The notes under the pieces were generated by a model. It saw nothing but the letters and a program-made list of their open reading frames with translations, did not search any database and had not been told where the DNA came from. Below, in pieces: positions 56,278-64,000 of a DNA stretch of 64,000 nucleotides (position 1 is the first letter of the stretch; each line of letters starts with the position of its first letter). Position numbers and translations under genes: made by a program. The DNA is from Candidatus Hemicellulosilyticus sp. P3 (GTDB taxonomy: Bacteria > Bacteroidota > Bacteroidia > Bacteroidales > P3). The DNA lies in the NCBI GenBank assembly GCA_001543385.1, contig LPNH01000003.1:148731-212730 (forward strand), in the 5' to 3' direction.

Positions 56278-57884
56278 AACGTATTCCGCACACCTTCACC
56301 ATCGTCTTTGCACTGATTCTGCTGGCTGCAGTGTGCACCTGGCTGGTGCCCGGTGGCGCATTTGTACGCGAGCAGGTTTCGGTCCGGAATGCCGACGGCA
56401 CACTTTCCACACGCGAGGTGGTGCAAGGCGGCTCGTTCCACTACGTCGAAAGCGAGCCGCAGACCTGGCAAGTCTTTTCGGCGCTCTTCAGCGGTTTCTG
56501 CGACAAGGCCGACATCGTCATCTTCATCCTCGTGGTGGGCGGCGCGTTCTGGATTCTGAACGACAGCCACGCCATCGATGTCGGCGTCATGGCCTTCCTG
56601 CGCCGCATCCGTCGTCTGAACCGCTATCGCCTGTTTCAGAAACTGGGGGTGGAGAATGTCATTATCGTCTTGGTGATGATCATGTTCAGCCTCTTCGGTG
56701 CGTTGTTCGGCATGAGTGAAGAGACAATCGCCTTCGTGGCGGTCTTCATTCCGCTGGCTGTCTCCATGGGCTACGACTCGTTGGTGGGGCTCGGTATGTG
56801 CTATGTGGCCGCCCACATCGGTTTTGCCGGCGCCATGCTCAACCCCTTCACCATCGGCATCGCGCAGGGCATAGCCGGTCTGCCGCTCTTCTCCGGGTTG
56901 GAATACCGCGTGGTCTGCTGGGTTGTCCTGACGGCGCTGGGCATTGCCTTCATGCTATGGTATGCCCGCCGAGTGCGCCGCGACCCGCAACGTTCGCCCG
57001 TCTACCAACTCGACGCCTATTGGCGCGGGCGCACCCGCGAACAGGCGGAGACCCCCGTTGTCTACCGATCGCCGCGTGCCGCCTGGGTCGTCTACGCGCT
57101 GCTCTCCGCGGCGCTCATCGTTTGCGCCATTCTGCATCCCGCCACCGTTGTCTCTTTGGGCGGCGGAAAGGCGACGCTCCCTTTGCTGCCTCTTTTGGCC
57201 GCCTTGTTTGTGCCGGCTGGATTTCTGACCCTGCGTAAGTCAGTCCATTTCTTCATTCTCACCCTGCTGCTCTTCACCATTGCCTATCTCGTGGTGGGCG
57301 TATTGGGCTATGGATGGTACATCCGTGAAATCTCGGCGCTGTTCTTAGCCATGGGCATCTTCAGCGGCATCGCCAACAGCCGCCGTGCCGACGACATTGC
57401 CAAACTCTTTTTAGCCGGATGTAGCGACATCTTGTCGGCGGCATTAGTGGTAGGCTTGGCCAGCGGCATCATCTTCATCCTCAAAGACGGCCACGTCATC
57501 GACACCATCCTCTACGGCCTCACCCGTTCGCTTGCACAGACAGGCGAGGTGGCCTCGGTGGGTGTCATGTACCTCTTCCAGACACTGCTCAACATCGTCA
57601 TGCCCAGCGGCAGCGCCAAGGCAGCCCTCACCATGCCCATCATGGCCCAGTTCGCCGACCTCATCGAAGTCTCCCGCCAAACCACCGTTTTGGCCTTTCA
57701 GTTCGGCGATGGCTTCACCAACATGCTCACCCCCACCAGCGGGGTGTTGATCGGCTGCCTGGGAGTGGCTCGCATCCCCTACGGCACCTGGCTCAAATGG
57801 GCCTGGCGTTTCATTCTCGCCTTCATTCTGGCGGGCTTCCTGCTTCTGCTGCCCACCCTCTACCTCCAGCTTCCAGGTTTCTGA
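56274..57884 (+). CDS. YfcC/ArcD-type C4 or basic amino-acid carrier
   Basis: 536 residues with about 12 membrane helices. It begins at ATG 56274 within an ATGA overlap. N-terminal KRIPHTFTIVFALILLAAV, GGAFWILNDSHAID, the SEETIAFVAVFIPLAVS segment and the C-terminal MPSGSAKAALTMPIMAQF place it in the YfcC family, related to arginine/ornithine antiporters and the DcuC dicarboxylate carriers. Substrate not decidable. It is the last gene before the AT-rich island. Confidence 0.88.
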   Translation: MKRIPHTFTIVFALILLAAVCTWLVPGGAFVREQVSVRNADGTLSTREVVQGGSFHYVESEPQTWQVFSALFSGFCDKADIVIFILVVGGAFWILNDSHAIDVGVMAFLRRIRRLNRYRLFQKLGVENVIIVLVMIMFSLFGALFGMSEETIAFVAVFIPLAVSMGYDSLVGLGMCYVAAHIGFAGAMLNPFTIGIAQGIAGLPLFSGLEYRVVCWVVLTALGIAFMLWYARRVRRDPQRSPVYQLDAYWRGRTREQAETPVVYRSPRAAWVVYALLSAALIVCAILHPATVVSLGGGKATLPLLPLLAALFVPAGFLTLRKSVHFFILTLLLFTIAYLVVGVLGYGWYIREISALFLAMGIFSGIANSRRADDIAKLFLAGCSDILSAALVVGLASGIIFILKDGHVIDTILYGLTRSLAQTGEVASVGVMYLFQTLLNIVMPSGSAKAALTMPIMAQFADLIEVSRQTTVLAFQFGDGFTNMLTPTSGVLIGCLGVARIPYGTWLKWAWRFILAFILAGFLLLLPTLYLQLPGF

Positions 57885-57925
57885 AGGGTAGGGGAGTATA
57901 TGTAATAAATTGATGTTGGGTTTGC

Positions 57926-57943
57926 TGTCACACTTTTGTGACA
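57926..57943. repeat. Inverted repeat at the edge of the AT-rich island
   Basis: TGTCAC (57926-57931) and GTGACA (57938-57943) around a 6-base centre, 42 bases after the YfcC stop. It may be part of a terminator or an operator. The 237-base gap 57885-58121 otherwise holds only a doubtful 38-codon frame (58028-58144). Confidence 0.35.
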
Positions 57944-58027
57944 AAGTGAAATTGAGCGAATTTTATTAGAACATCATCTGAAAAAGAAAAGGCGTGCATC
58001 TCTCGACAAAGACCACCAATACCAATA

Positions 58028-58144
58028 ATGGCAAAGAAACATAAGGGAACTTCCTTGCTGTGGAAAAAGGGTTTGGCCGCCTGTCCAGACACGGCTTGGG
58101 TTTCTTTATTTGAAATTAGATATGAGTACAGTTCAACCGTTTAA
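58028..58144 (+). CDS. Doubtful 38-residue ORF overlapping the helicase start
   Basis: Starts MAKKHKGTSLLWKKG and ends 22 bases inside the helicase gene in another frame. Lys-rich start, no known family, no clear ribosome site. It could be a leader peptide, a remnant of a gene lost when the island was inserted, or chance. Confidence 0.25.
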   Translation: MAKKHKGTSLLWKKGLAACPDTAWVSLFEIRYEYSSTV

Positions 58145-61100
58145 TTCCCACATCTTCACCAACAAAGACGGGAATACACTAATGAAAGAGTTTGAGGGCG
58201 TACTACAGCACAACCCGCAAATCAGAAACCTTGATGCCGTCGTTGGTTTTCTCCGTGCATCTGGTTACTTTTCCCTTCGTCCTTTTCTGGATAGCATCAA
58301 TAAGGTAAGGGTACTGATTGGCATAGATGTGGATAAGTACATTGCGGAATCTGCTCGCCAAGGAAAACTATTCTTTGGAGCGGAAGATGATGTAAAACAA
58401 GACTGCCTCCGCCAGATTCGCAAGGATATCGAAAGTTCCAACTACAGAAAGGAAATTGAGGATGGCATGTTTCAGATGGTGCAAGACCTTCTTGACGGTA
58501 AGCTTGAATTACGCGCACATCCATCAAAGAAGATACATGCAAAAATATATGTACTCTATCCTGACGATTTCAATCGGTATACCCAAGGCATGGCTATAAC
58601 GGGTTCCAGCAATCTGTCAGGTAACGGTCTTGGCATTACGGAAGAACGACAGTATGAATTCAATGTGAAGATGACCCAGTATGAGGACGTTCAATTTGCC
58701 AAAGACGAATTTGAACAGTTATGGGAAGAAGCCAAGGGATGCGAGATTACAGCCGATGACCTGAAAACTTCCATTGACCGAACATATTTGAAGGGTGATG
58801 TTTCACCATACGACTTGTACATCAAGATGCTCATGGAGTATTTCTCCGACCGCATACTGGAAACCGACAACGACGACCCATTCGATATGCCGGAAGGTTA
58901 TACTAAATATGACTACCAGATGGATGCGGTCATAGAGGGCTATCAGAAACTTATTCGCTACGATGGTTTCTTCCTTGCCGATGTGGTGGGTCTTGGTAAA
59001 ACAGTCATAGCAACGATGATTGCAAAGAAGTTCTTGATAGAAAATGGCCGTGACCATACCAAGATTCTTGTAGTCTATCCTCCTGCTGTTGAGCAGAACT
59101 GGAAAACCACCTTCAAGGACTTTGGCATTGACAAATACGCGAACTTTATCAGCAACGGAAGTCTTTCAAAGGTTCTGGACGAAGATAATTATAACTACTG
59201 GAATGCTGACGAATACGACCTTGTGTTGGTTGACGAGGCACATAAATTCCGTAGTCATACAACCTCAGCCTTTGAGCAGTTGCAGGAAATTTGCAAGATG
59301 CCTCGCATAGAGACAGGCAATATCTCTGGCTATAAGAAAAAGGTGATGCTCATATCTGCAACTCCGATGAACAACACCCCTGCAGACCTTTACAACGAGA
59401 TATTGTTGTTCCAAGACCCACGTCATTGCACCATAGATGGTGTCGGTAATCTGACAGCTTTCTTTGCCCCTTTGATTGTTGAGTTCAGAAAACTGCGCAA
59501 TAATCCTGATGCAGACATACGTGACTTCAAGAAACTGGCAGAGAGAGTACGCGACCGTGTAATTAAGCCTTTGACTGTCCGCCGTACACGTACAGATATT
59601 GAAAGCGTACCGCGCTACAATAAGGATGTGAACGGATTCCCGAAAGTGGAACGCCCAGTTGAGAGCAGGTATGAACTCAATGAGCATCTTGCCAACCTAT
59701 TTGAACGGGCCATGCAAACTCTCGACAAAGAGCTGACCTACGCACGTTATCAGGCTATTGCCTATCTGAAGCCAGAAGTTTCAAACGGCTTATACGACAA
59801 TGCGGAACTTATCAGCCGTAGTTTGGCTGGCATTCGTAAGAACGGGCTCGTGAAACGTTTGGAAAGTAGCTTCTACGCCTTCCAAGTTTCCATAAGGAAT
59901 TTCTGTCAGGCCAATCAGAACATGCTGGACATGTTTGCTAATGACAAGGTGTTTATCGCCCCAGACCTTGACATCAACCTATTGTTGGAAAACGGTCTGT
60001 CGGAAGAGGAGATGGAAGAGAAACTGAATGCCAAGGCAGAGACGAACCCCAAGAACGCTGTGTTTCATGCCGCTGATTTCCGACCTGAGTTTGTTGAAAT
60101 GTTACAAGCTGACCAAGCCATCCTTGAAAAGATGTCGAATGACTGGCAAGATATATCAGATGATGACGATTCTAAGTTTGCAAAGTTCAAGGAACTGCTG
60201 AATCACGAATTGTTTAAGGCCGACCGCAACCCAGAACAGAAACTTGTGGTATTCTCGGAATCTGTAGATACTGTTGAGTATTTGGAACGTCGCATCCACC
60301 GTTCTGATGTATTGGTTATTTCATCTGGCAACCGTAGTCAGCAGTTCAAGACAATTCGTGAGAACTTTGATGCTAACTACAAGACAAAACTTAATGACTA
60401 CAATATCATTTTAACTACTGACGTGTTGGCCGAGGGTGTCAACCTTCATCGATCAAACGTGATAGTCAATTATGATACACCGTGGAACTCCACTCGCCTG
60501 ATGCAGCGCATCGGACGTGTGAACCGTATCGGCTCCGCATCGAAGCACATTTACAACTATGTTTTTTATCCTTCGCATGAAGGAAATCGAGAAATCAATC
60601 TCAATCAAATTGCAGTTAGTAAGATACAGACGTTCCACTCTACCTTTGGCGAAGACAACCAGATATATTCTCAGAATGAGATACTAGACCGCAATCTGAG
60701 CAAACTTTTTGATGAAGCCCTGAAAGAACAGAAGAAAGACTTCAATCAAGAGATACCATATTATGAGGAACTTCGTTCACTCTATCAGACAAACCGCAGA
60801 GAATATAACCGCATAGCAAAACTCTCCCTGCGTAGTCGCACAGGGCGCGAGACTCGCACTATCGATGGTGTTACCCTCTCTGGTGACACCTTGGTTTTCC
60901 TCAAAACCAATTTCCGAAAGGTCTTCTTCCTTGTTTCTGAGAATGCCGAGGAAATCTCCGTGCTCGATGCACTGAATTACTTTAAGGCGACTCCTGACGA
61001 GAAGCCGGCAGAACGCATAAAGGAACATCATCAACATGTGGAAAAGGCATTGGTGAAGTTCCGTACCATCCGAGACACGGAAATACAACAGGAAGAGACT

Positions 61101-61442
61101 TCAAAGGAATCCCAAGTCAACATGGGTGCTCAGGTGACGACGGCCATCAGTCTTCTCACCAACTTTATGCGTGAGATTGATGACAATGACCTCTATCTGA
61201 AAGTGGCCCAACTAAAAACACTGGCAGAACGAGGTGTCATCACCTATATTGCAAAGCGTTTGCAGCGCATACAGAAAGACTTACGCCGTGTAAGCGGTAA
61301 GGCTCGTATGACACATGACGAAGCCTTGGCGGAGATTATTGAAATGGCGAAGAAGTATGCCCCTTATTATATGGCAGAGGAAGCCTTGCTCAATGAGAAA
61401 GAGAGCGATGCTGAGATTATATTATCAGAGTCATTCAAATAA
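58122..61442 (+). CDS. SNF2-type helicase with N-terminal phospholipase-D-like nuclease domain
   Basis: 1106 residues from ATG 58122. A TTG at 58110 is also open, but the ATG is preferred. Residues about 1-220 are a PLD-like domain with HAKIYVL (139-145) and GSSNLSGNGL (161-170). Residues about 255-850 are a superfamily-2 helicase: GFFLADVVGLGKTVIA (Walker A, near 282-297), DEAH at 371-374, SATPMNNTP (412-420) and QRIGRVNR (795-802). The C-terminal part (about 850-1106) is helical. Such proteins act in restriction and phage-defence loci. A methyltransferase gene begins 12 bases later. The substrate DNA and the role of the nuclease are unknown. Base composition is more AT-rich than in the genes to the left. 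Confidence 0.9.
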   Translation: MSTVQPFNSHIFTNKDGNTLMKEFEGVLQHNPQIRNLDAVVGFLRASGYFSLRPFLDSINKVRVLIGIDVDKYIAESARQGKLFFGAEDDVKQDCLRQIRKDIESSNYRKEIEDGMFQMVQDLLDGKLELRAHPSKKIHAKIYVLYPDDFNRYTQGMAITGSSNLSGNGLGITEERQYEFNVKMTQYEDVQFAKDEFEQLWEEAKGCEITADDLKTSIDRTYLKGDVSPYDLYIKMLMEYFSDRILETDNDDPFDMPEGYTKYDYQMDAVIEGYQKLIRYDGFFLADVVGLGKTVIATMIAKKFLIENGRDHTKILVVYPPAVEQNWKTTFKDFGIDKYANFISNGSLSKVLDEDNYNYWNADEYDLVLVDEAHKFRSHTTSAFEQLQEICKMPRIETGNISGYKKKVMLISATPMNNTPADLYNEILLFQDPRHCTIDGVGNLTAFFAPLIVEFRKLRNNPDADIRDFKKLAERVRDRVIKPLTVRRTRTDIESVPRYNKDVNGFPKVERPVESRYELNEHLANLFERAMQTLDKELTYARYQAIAYLKPEVSNGLYDNAELISRSLAGIRKNGLVKRLESSFYAFQVSIRNFCQANQNMLDMFANDKVFIAPDLDINLLLENGLSEEEMEEKLNAKAETNPKNAVFHAADFRPEFVEMLQADQAILEKMSNDWQDISDDDDSKFAKFKELLNHELFKADRNPEQKLVVFSESVDTVEYLERRIHRSDVLVISSGNRSQQFKTIRENFDANYKTKLNDYNIILTTDVLAEGVNLHRSNVIVNYDTPWNSTRLMQRIGRVNRIGSASKHIYNYVFYPSHEGNREINLNQIAVSKIQTFHSTFGEDNQIYSQNEILDRNLSKLFDEALKEQKKDFNQEIPYYEELRSLYQTNRREYNRIAKLSLRSRTGRETRTIDGVTLSGDTLVFLKTNFRKVFFLVSENAEEISVLDALNYFKATPDEKPAERIKEHHQHVEKALVKFRTIRDTEIQQEETSKESQVNMGAQVTTAISLLTNFMREIDDNDLYLKVAQLKTLAERGVITYIAKRLQRIQKDLRRVSGKARMTHDEALAEIIEMAKKYAPYYMAEEALLNEKESDAEIILSESFK

Positions 61443-61454
61443 CTGTACAGCCCT

Positions 61455-64000
61455 ATGAATTACAAGGAAGTTATAGAATCAAGATATAATCGTGAAGCCT
61501 GGCAACAACTCCTTCACGACATTTTCCGTGGTAAAGTCAGTTTCTGGAATCGCCCATCAGAGGTGCACGTAAGTAGCCGTCTGGCAAAACAGGCTCTTAA
61601 CCTTGGTAAGATTTCACTCTCCGATGGTGAGTCCATTGCTGTCTATGAAGTTGAACTCACCGAAAACGTGAACATAGAGCGCAACCGTCGTGGCATACGT
61701 GACATGCTTACAACCGACTGGCGTAATATGGGCTATGCAGGAGCATTCATGTTCTGTTACCGTAAGAATGAGAGTGTGTTGCGCTTCTCGTATGTAAGTG
61801 AGACATGGGGATTTAATAGGCAAGGGGATTACGAGAAGATTTCAACAGATACTAAGCGTTACACCTATCTTCTTGGCGAAGGGCGCGGATGCCGCACGGC
61901 CATTGAGCAGTTCAAGGTTCTGCGTGACAGTAAACAGACATTGAGCGACATCACGGCTGCATTCTCTGTAGAAGCCCTCACCAAACAGTTCTACAAAGAT
62001 CTGTTTGAGTGGTATCAGTGGGCGGTTGAACCATCATCCAATATTACGTTCCCCAACAATATCACAACAGAGGACGATGACCGAGACGACATTGAGACAA
62101 AGGTTATCCGGATGATTACCCGTATCATGTTCGTATGGTTCATCAAACAAAAAAATCTTGTACCGGACAGAATCTTTGATATTGAATTCCTGACCACAAT
62201 ATTGAAAGATTTCGACCCATACAGCACGACTGTTGGCAATTACTACAATGCCATCTTGCAAAACCTCTTCTTCGGTTCGCTCAACCGTGCTATCAAGGAT
62301 GAGGATGGTAATACCCGAAAGTTTGCCACTTCAAGTAAACGCGACGTAAAGACATTGTATCGCTATGCGGAAATGTTTTCAATCAGCGAGCAGGAAGTTA
62401 TCAATCTGTTTGCTGAAATTCCATTCCTGAATGGTGGTCTGTTTGAGTGTCTTGATAAGACAAAGTATGCTGATGGTGTGGAGCAATGCTACAACTTTGA
62501 TGGTTTCAGCCGGAATGATGCTCGCTTTGTCGATGGACGTTTCAAGTATCGTGCAGTGGTTCCTAATAATCTTTTCTTTGAGCCAGAAAAGGGATTGATT
62601 TCTATCTTGGGACGGTATAACTTCACCATTGAGGAAAACTCACCAGAGGAACAGCAGGTGGCACTTGACCCTGAATTGTTGGGTAAAGTATTCGAAAATC
62701 TGCTTGGAGCTTATAACCCAGAAACCAAGGAAACTGCACGAAACCAAAGCGGTTCATTCTATACACCGCGCGAGATTGTCAATTACATGGTTGACGAAAG
62801 CCTTATAGCCTATCTGGGCGACAATACCTTTGTACGCTCATTGTTCCGCACAGATTTCGCTTTTGACAAGACAAAGACAAACGAATATCAAAAGATAGCA
62901 GAAAAGCTAAAGACTGTAAAGGTGCTTGACCCTGCTTGCGGTTCTGGTGCATTCCCTATGGGATTGCTGAATAGGATGATTGACATTCTGGAGCGTATCT
63001 CTCCAGATGAACGTGTTTATGACCTCAAACTGTCGGTTATCGAAAATTGCCTCTACGGTAGTGACATCCAGAGCATCGCGGCGCAGATCACCAAACTACG
63101 CTTCTTTATTTCGTTGATATGTGATTGTGAGAAGGATGCGTCAAAACCTAATTTTGGCATCCCGACGCTCCCGAACCTTGAAACCAAGTTTGTGTCAGCC
63201 AATTCCTTGATTGCAAAGAAAAAGAAAGCCGCCCAGGGTAACCTGTTTGAGAACCCAGAGATTGAACCAATAAAGAATGAATTGGCAGAAATTCGCCACA
63301 AGCATTTCTCCGCTAAGTCGGCATCAACAAAGCATCGGTTAAGAGAGAAAGACCAGGATCTCCGTGAGAAACTGGCAAAACTACTCTCTGATGATGACAA
63401 CTTTGCCCCAGAGGATGCAAGGCAGCTGGCAGCATGGAATCCTTACGAACAGAACGCAGTCAGTCCGTTCTTCGACCCAGAATGGATGTTTGGTGTTGCT
63501 GACGGATTCGACATCGTGATTGGCAATCCACCATACATTCAGCTTCAAAATAATGGCGGTGAGCTGGCAAAGTTATACGAGAATTGCAATTACTCAACCT
63601 TTGCCCGTACTGGTGATATCTATTGCCTATTCTATGAGCGTGGATGGCAGTTGTTAAAGAAGAATGGTCATCTGTGCTACATTACATCCAACAAGTGGAT
63701 GCGAGCAGGGTATGGCGAAAAGACAAGAGAATTCTTTGCCAATAAGACCAATCCCATGTTGCTTATTGACTTTGCCGGAGTTAAGATTTTCGAGAGTGCT
63801 ACGGTTGACACCAATATTCTCCTTTTCGCCAAGGACACCAACAAGCATCAGACCGTCTGTGCTGTCACTAACAAGCAGAACAAAGACAGCGTAAAGAATT
63901 TGAGCGAATTTGTGCAGCAACAGGGGACTTTTTGTGAGTTCACGGGAAGCGACAGCTGGGTGATTCTTTCGCCGATAGAACAAAGTATCAAACGTAAGAT
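61455..64000 (+). CDS. Eco57I-type adenine methyltransferase, partial at right edge
   Basis: 848 complete codons are visible and the frame is still open at base 64000. Motif I DPACGSGAFP lies at 492-501 and the catalytic NPPY at 691-694, with EIVNYMVDES and TPREIV just ahead of motif I. This is the Eco57I/PglX class of N6-adenine methyltransferases, which may carry nuclease and target-recognition parts. The first 400 residues are not a typical methylase and include a segment (IAVYEVELTENVNIERN, near 61-77) that could be a nuclease-like or wHTH region; I cannot decide. The target-recognition domain is expected beyond the window. Together with the helicase-nuclease it forms a two-gene or larger restriction-modification locus. 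Confidence 0.9.
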   Translation, partial: MNYKEVIESRYNREAWQQLLHDIFRGKVSFWNRPSEVHVSSRLAKQALNLGKISLSDGESIAVYEVELTENVNIERNRRGIRDMLTTDWRNMGYAGAFMFCYRKNESVLRFSYVSETWGFNRQGDYEKISTDTKRYTYLLGEGRGCRTAIEQFKVLRDSKQTLSDITAAFSVEALTKQFYKDLFEWYQWAVEPSSNITFPNNITTEDDDRDDIETKVIRMITRIMFVWFIKQKNLVPDRIFDIEFLTTILKDFDPYSTTVGNYYNAILQNLFFGSLNRAIKDEDGNTRKFATSSKRDVKTLYRYAEMFSISEQEVINLFAEIPFLNGGLFECLDKTKYADGVEQCYNFDGFSRNDARFVDGRFKYRAVVPNNLFFEPEKGLISILGRYNFTIEENSPEEQQVALDPELLGKVFENLLGAYNPETKETARNQSGSFYTPREIVNYMVDESLIAYLGDNTFVRSLFRTDFAFDKTKTNEYQKIAEKLKTVKVLDPACGSGAFPMGLLNRMIDILERISPDERVYDLKLSVIENCLYGSDIQSIAAQITKLRFFISLICDCEKDASKPNFGIPTLPNLETKFVSANSLIAKKKKAAQGNLFENPEIEPIKNELAEIRHKHFSAKSASTKHRLREKDQDLREKLAKLLSDDDNFAPEDARQLAAWNPYEQNAVSPFFDPEWMFGVADGFDIVIGNPPYIQLQNNGGELAKLYENCNYSTFARTGDIYCLFYERGWQLLKKNGHLCYITSNKWMRAGYGEKTREFFANKTNPMLLIDFAGVKIFESATVDTNILLFAKDTNKHQTVCAVTNKQNKDSVKNLSEFVQQQGTFCEFTGSDSWVILSPIEQSIKRK

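Noticed and set aside
58122..64000. Assignment of the island to DISARM or BREX
   Set aside because: PLD, SNF2 helicase and methylase parts occur in those systems, but DrmA/DrmB-like or BrxC/PglZ-like genes are not seen and the nuclease is fused to the helicase. The locus is incomplete, so naming it would be a guess.
1..64000. CRISPR array, rRNA operon, insertion sequences or prophage
   Set aside because: I found no regularly spaced repeats, no rRNA-like sequence, and no transposase, integrase or phage structural genes.

Overview
The window looks like chromosome of a member of the Bacteroidota, most likely the order Bacteroidales. Three things support this. First, the promoters follow the TAnnTTTG (-7) pattern typical of the phylum, for example ahead of dnaN, truA, priA, valS, the cyclophilin gene and a DUF4878 lipoprotein. 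Second, it carries families largely confined to the phylum: DUF3098, DUF3822, DUF4199, DUF4878, a PorW/SprE-like lipoprotein, a long two-lobed signal peptidase I and an RprY-like regulator. Third, it has a complete sodium-pumping methylmalonyl-CoA decarboxylase cluster, as used for succinate-to-propionate fermentation. I cannot name the family or genus.

Layout. 1-3.9 kb (minus): dnaN, ftsX, DUF3098, uppP and truB (truB cut by the left edge). 4.0-7.8 kb: dapD (minus), an exported protein of unknown function and dxs (plus). 7.9-13.0 kb (plus): the methylmalonyl-CoA epimerase/decarboxylase operon, with an inserted Cys/His-rich lipoprotein. 13.0-13.45 kb: a terminator and a small inverted-repeat-bounded element. 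13.4-19.1 kb (minus): DMT exporter, PhzF-like protein, tRNA-Glu(CTC), YebC-like regulator, SulP transporter and truA. 19.4-23.0 kb (plus): prmA, topB and a short-chain dehydrogenase. 23.0-34.8 kb (minus): ZIP metal transporter, MmcQ-like protein, a periplasmic thioredoxin-fold protein without CxxC, an outer-membrane barrel, a large TPR protein, folC and valS. 34.9-38.4 kb: a solitary HPr-kinase-like protein and priA. 38.4-57.9 kb (all plus): two GT-B glycosyltransferases, lepB, cyclophilin, RprY-like regulator, metallo-beta-lactamase-fold hydrolase, lipoprotein, DUF4199, GtrB-like glycosyltransferase, ychF, PorW/SprE-like lipoprotein, bactofilin, a kinase-RapZ fusion, an unknown membrane protein, DUF3822, rsmD, purC, a CYTH protein and a YfcC-type carrier.

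From about 57.9 kb the sequence is visibly more AT-rich and the gene type changes. A helicase with an N-terminal phospholipase-D-like nuclease domain is followed 12 bases later by an Eco57I-type adenine methyltransferase that runs off the right edge. This is the accessory part of the window and almost certainly a restriction-modification or anti-phage locus. I do not recognise it as one of the well-described systems.

The rest is mainly housekeeping and cell-envelope biology. Less ordinary items are the kinase-RapZ fusion, the Cys-rich lipoprotein inside the decarboxylase operon, the barrel/TPR/thioredoxin-fold run, the lone HPr-kinase-like gene and several genes that must start at TTG or GTG. 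I saw no CRISPR array, rRNA or insertion sequence.
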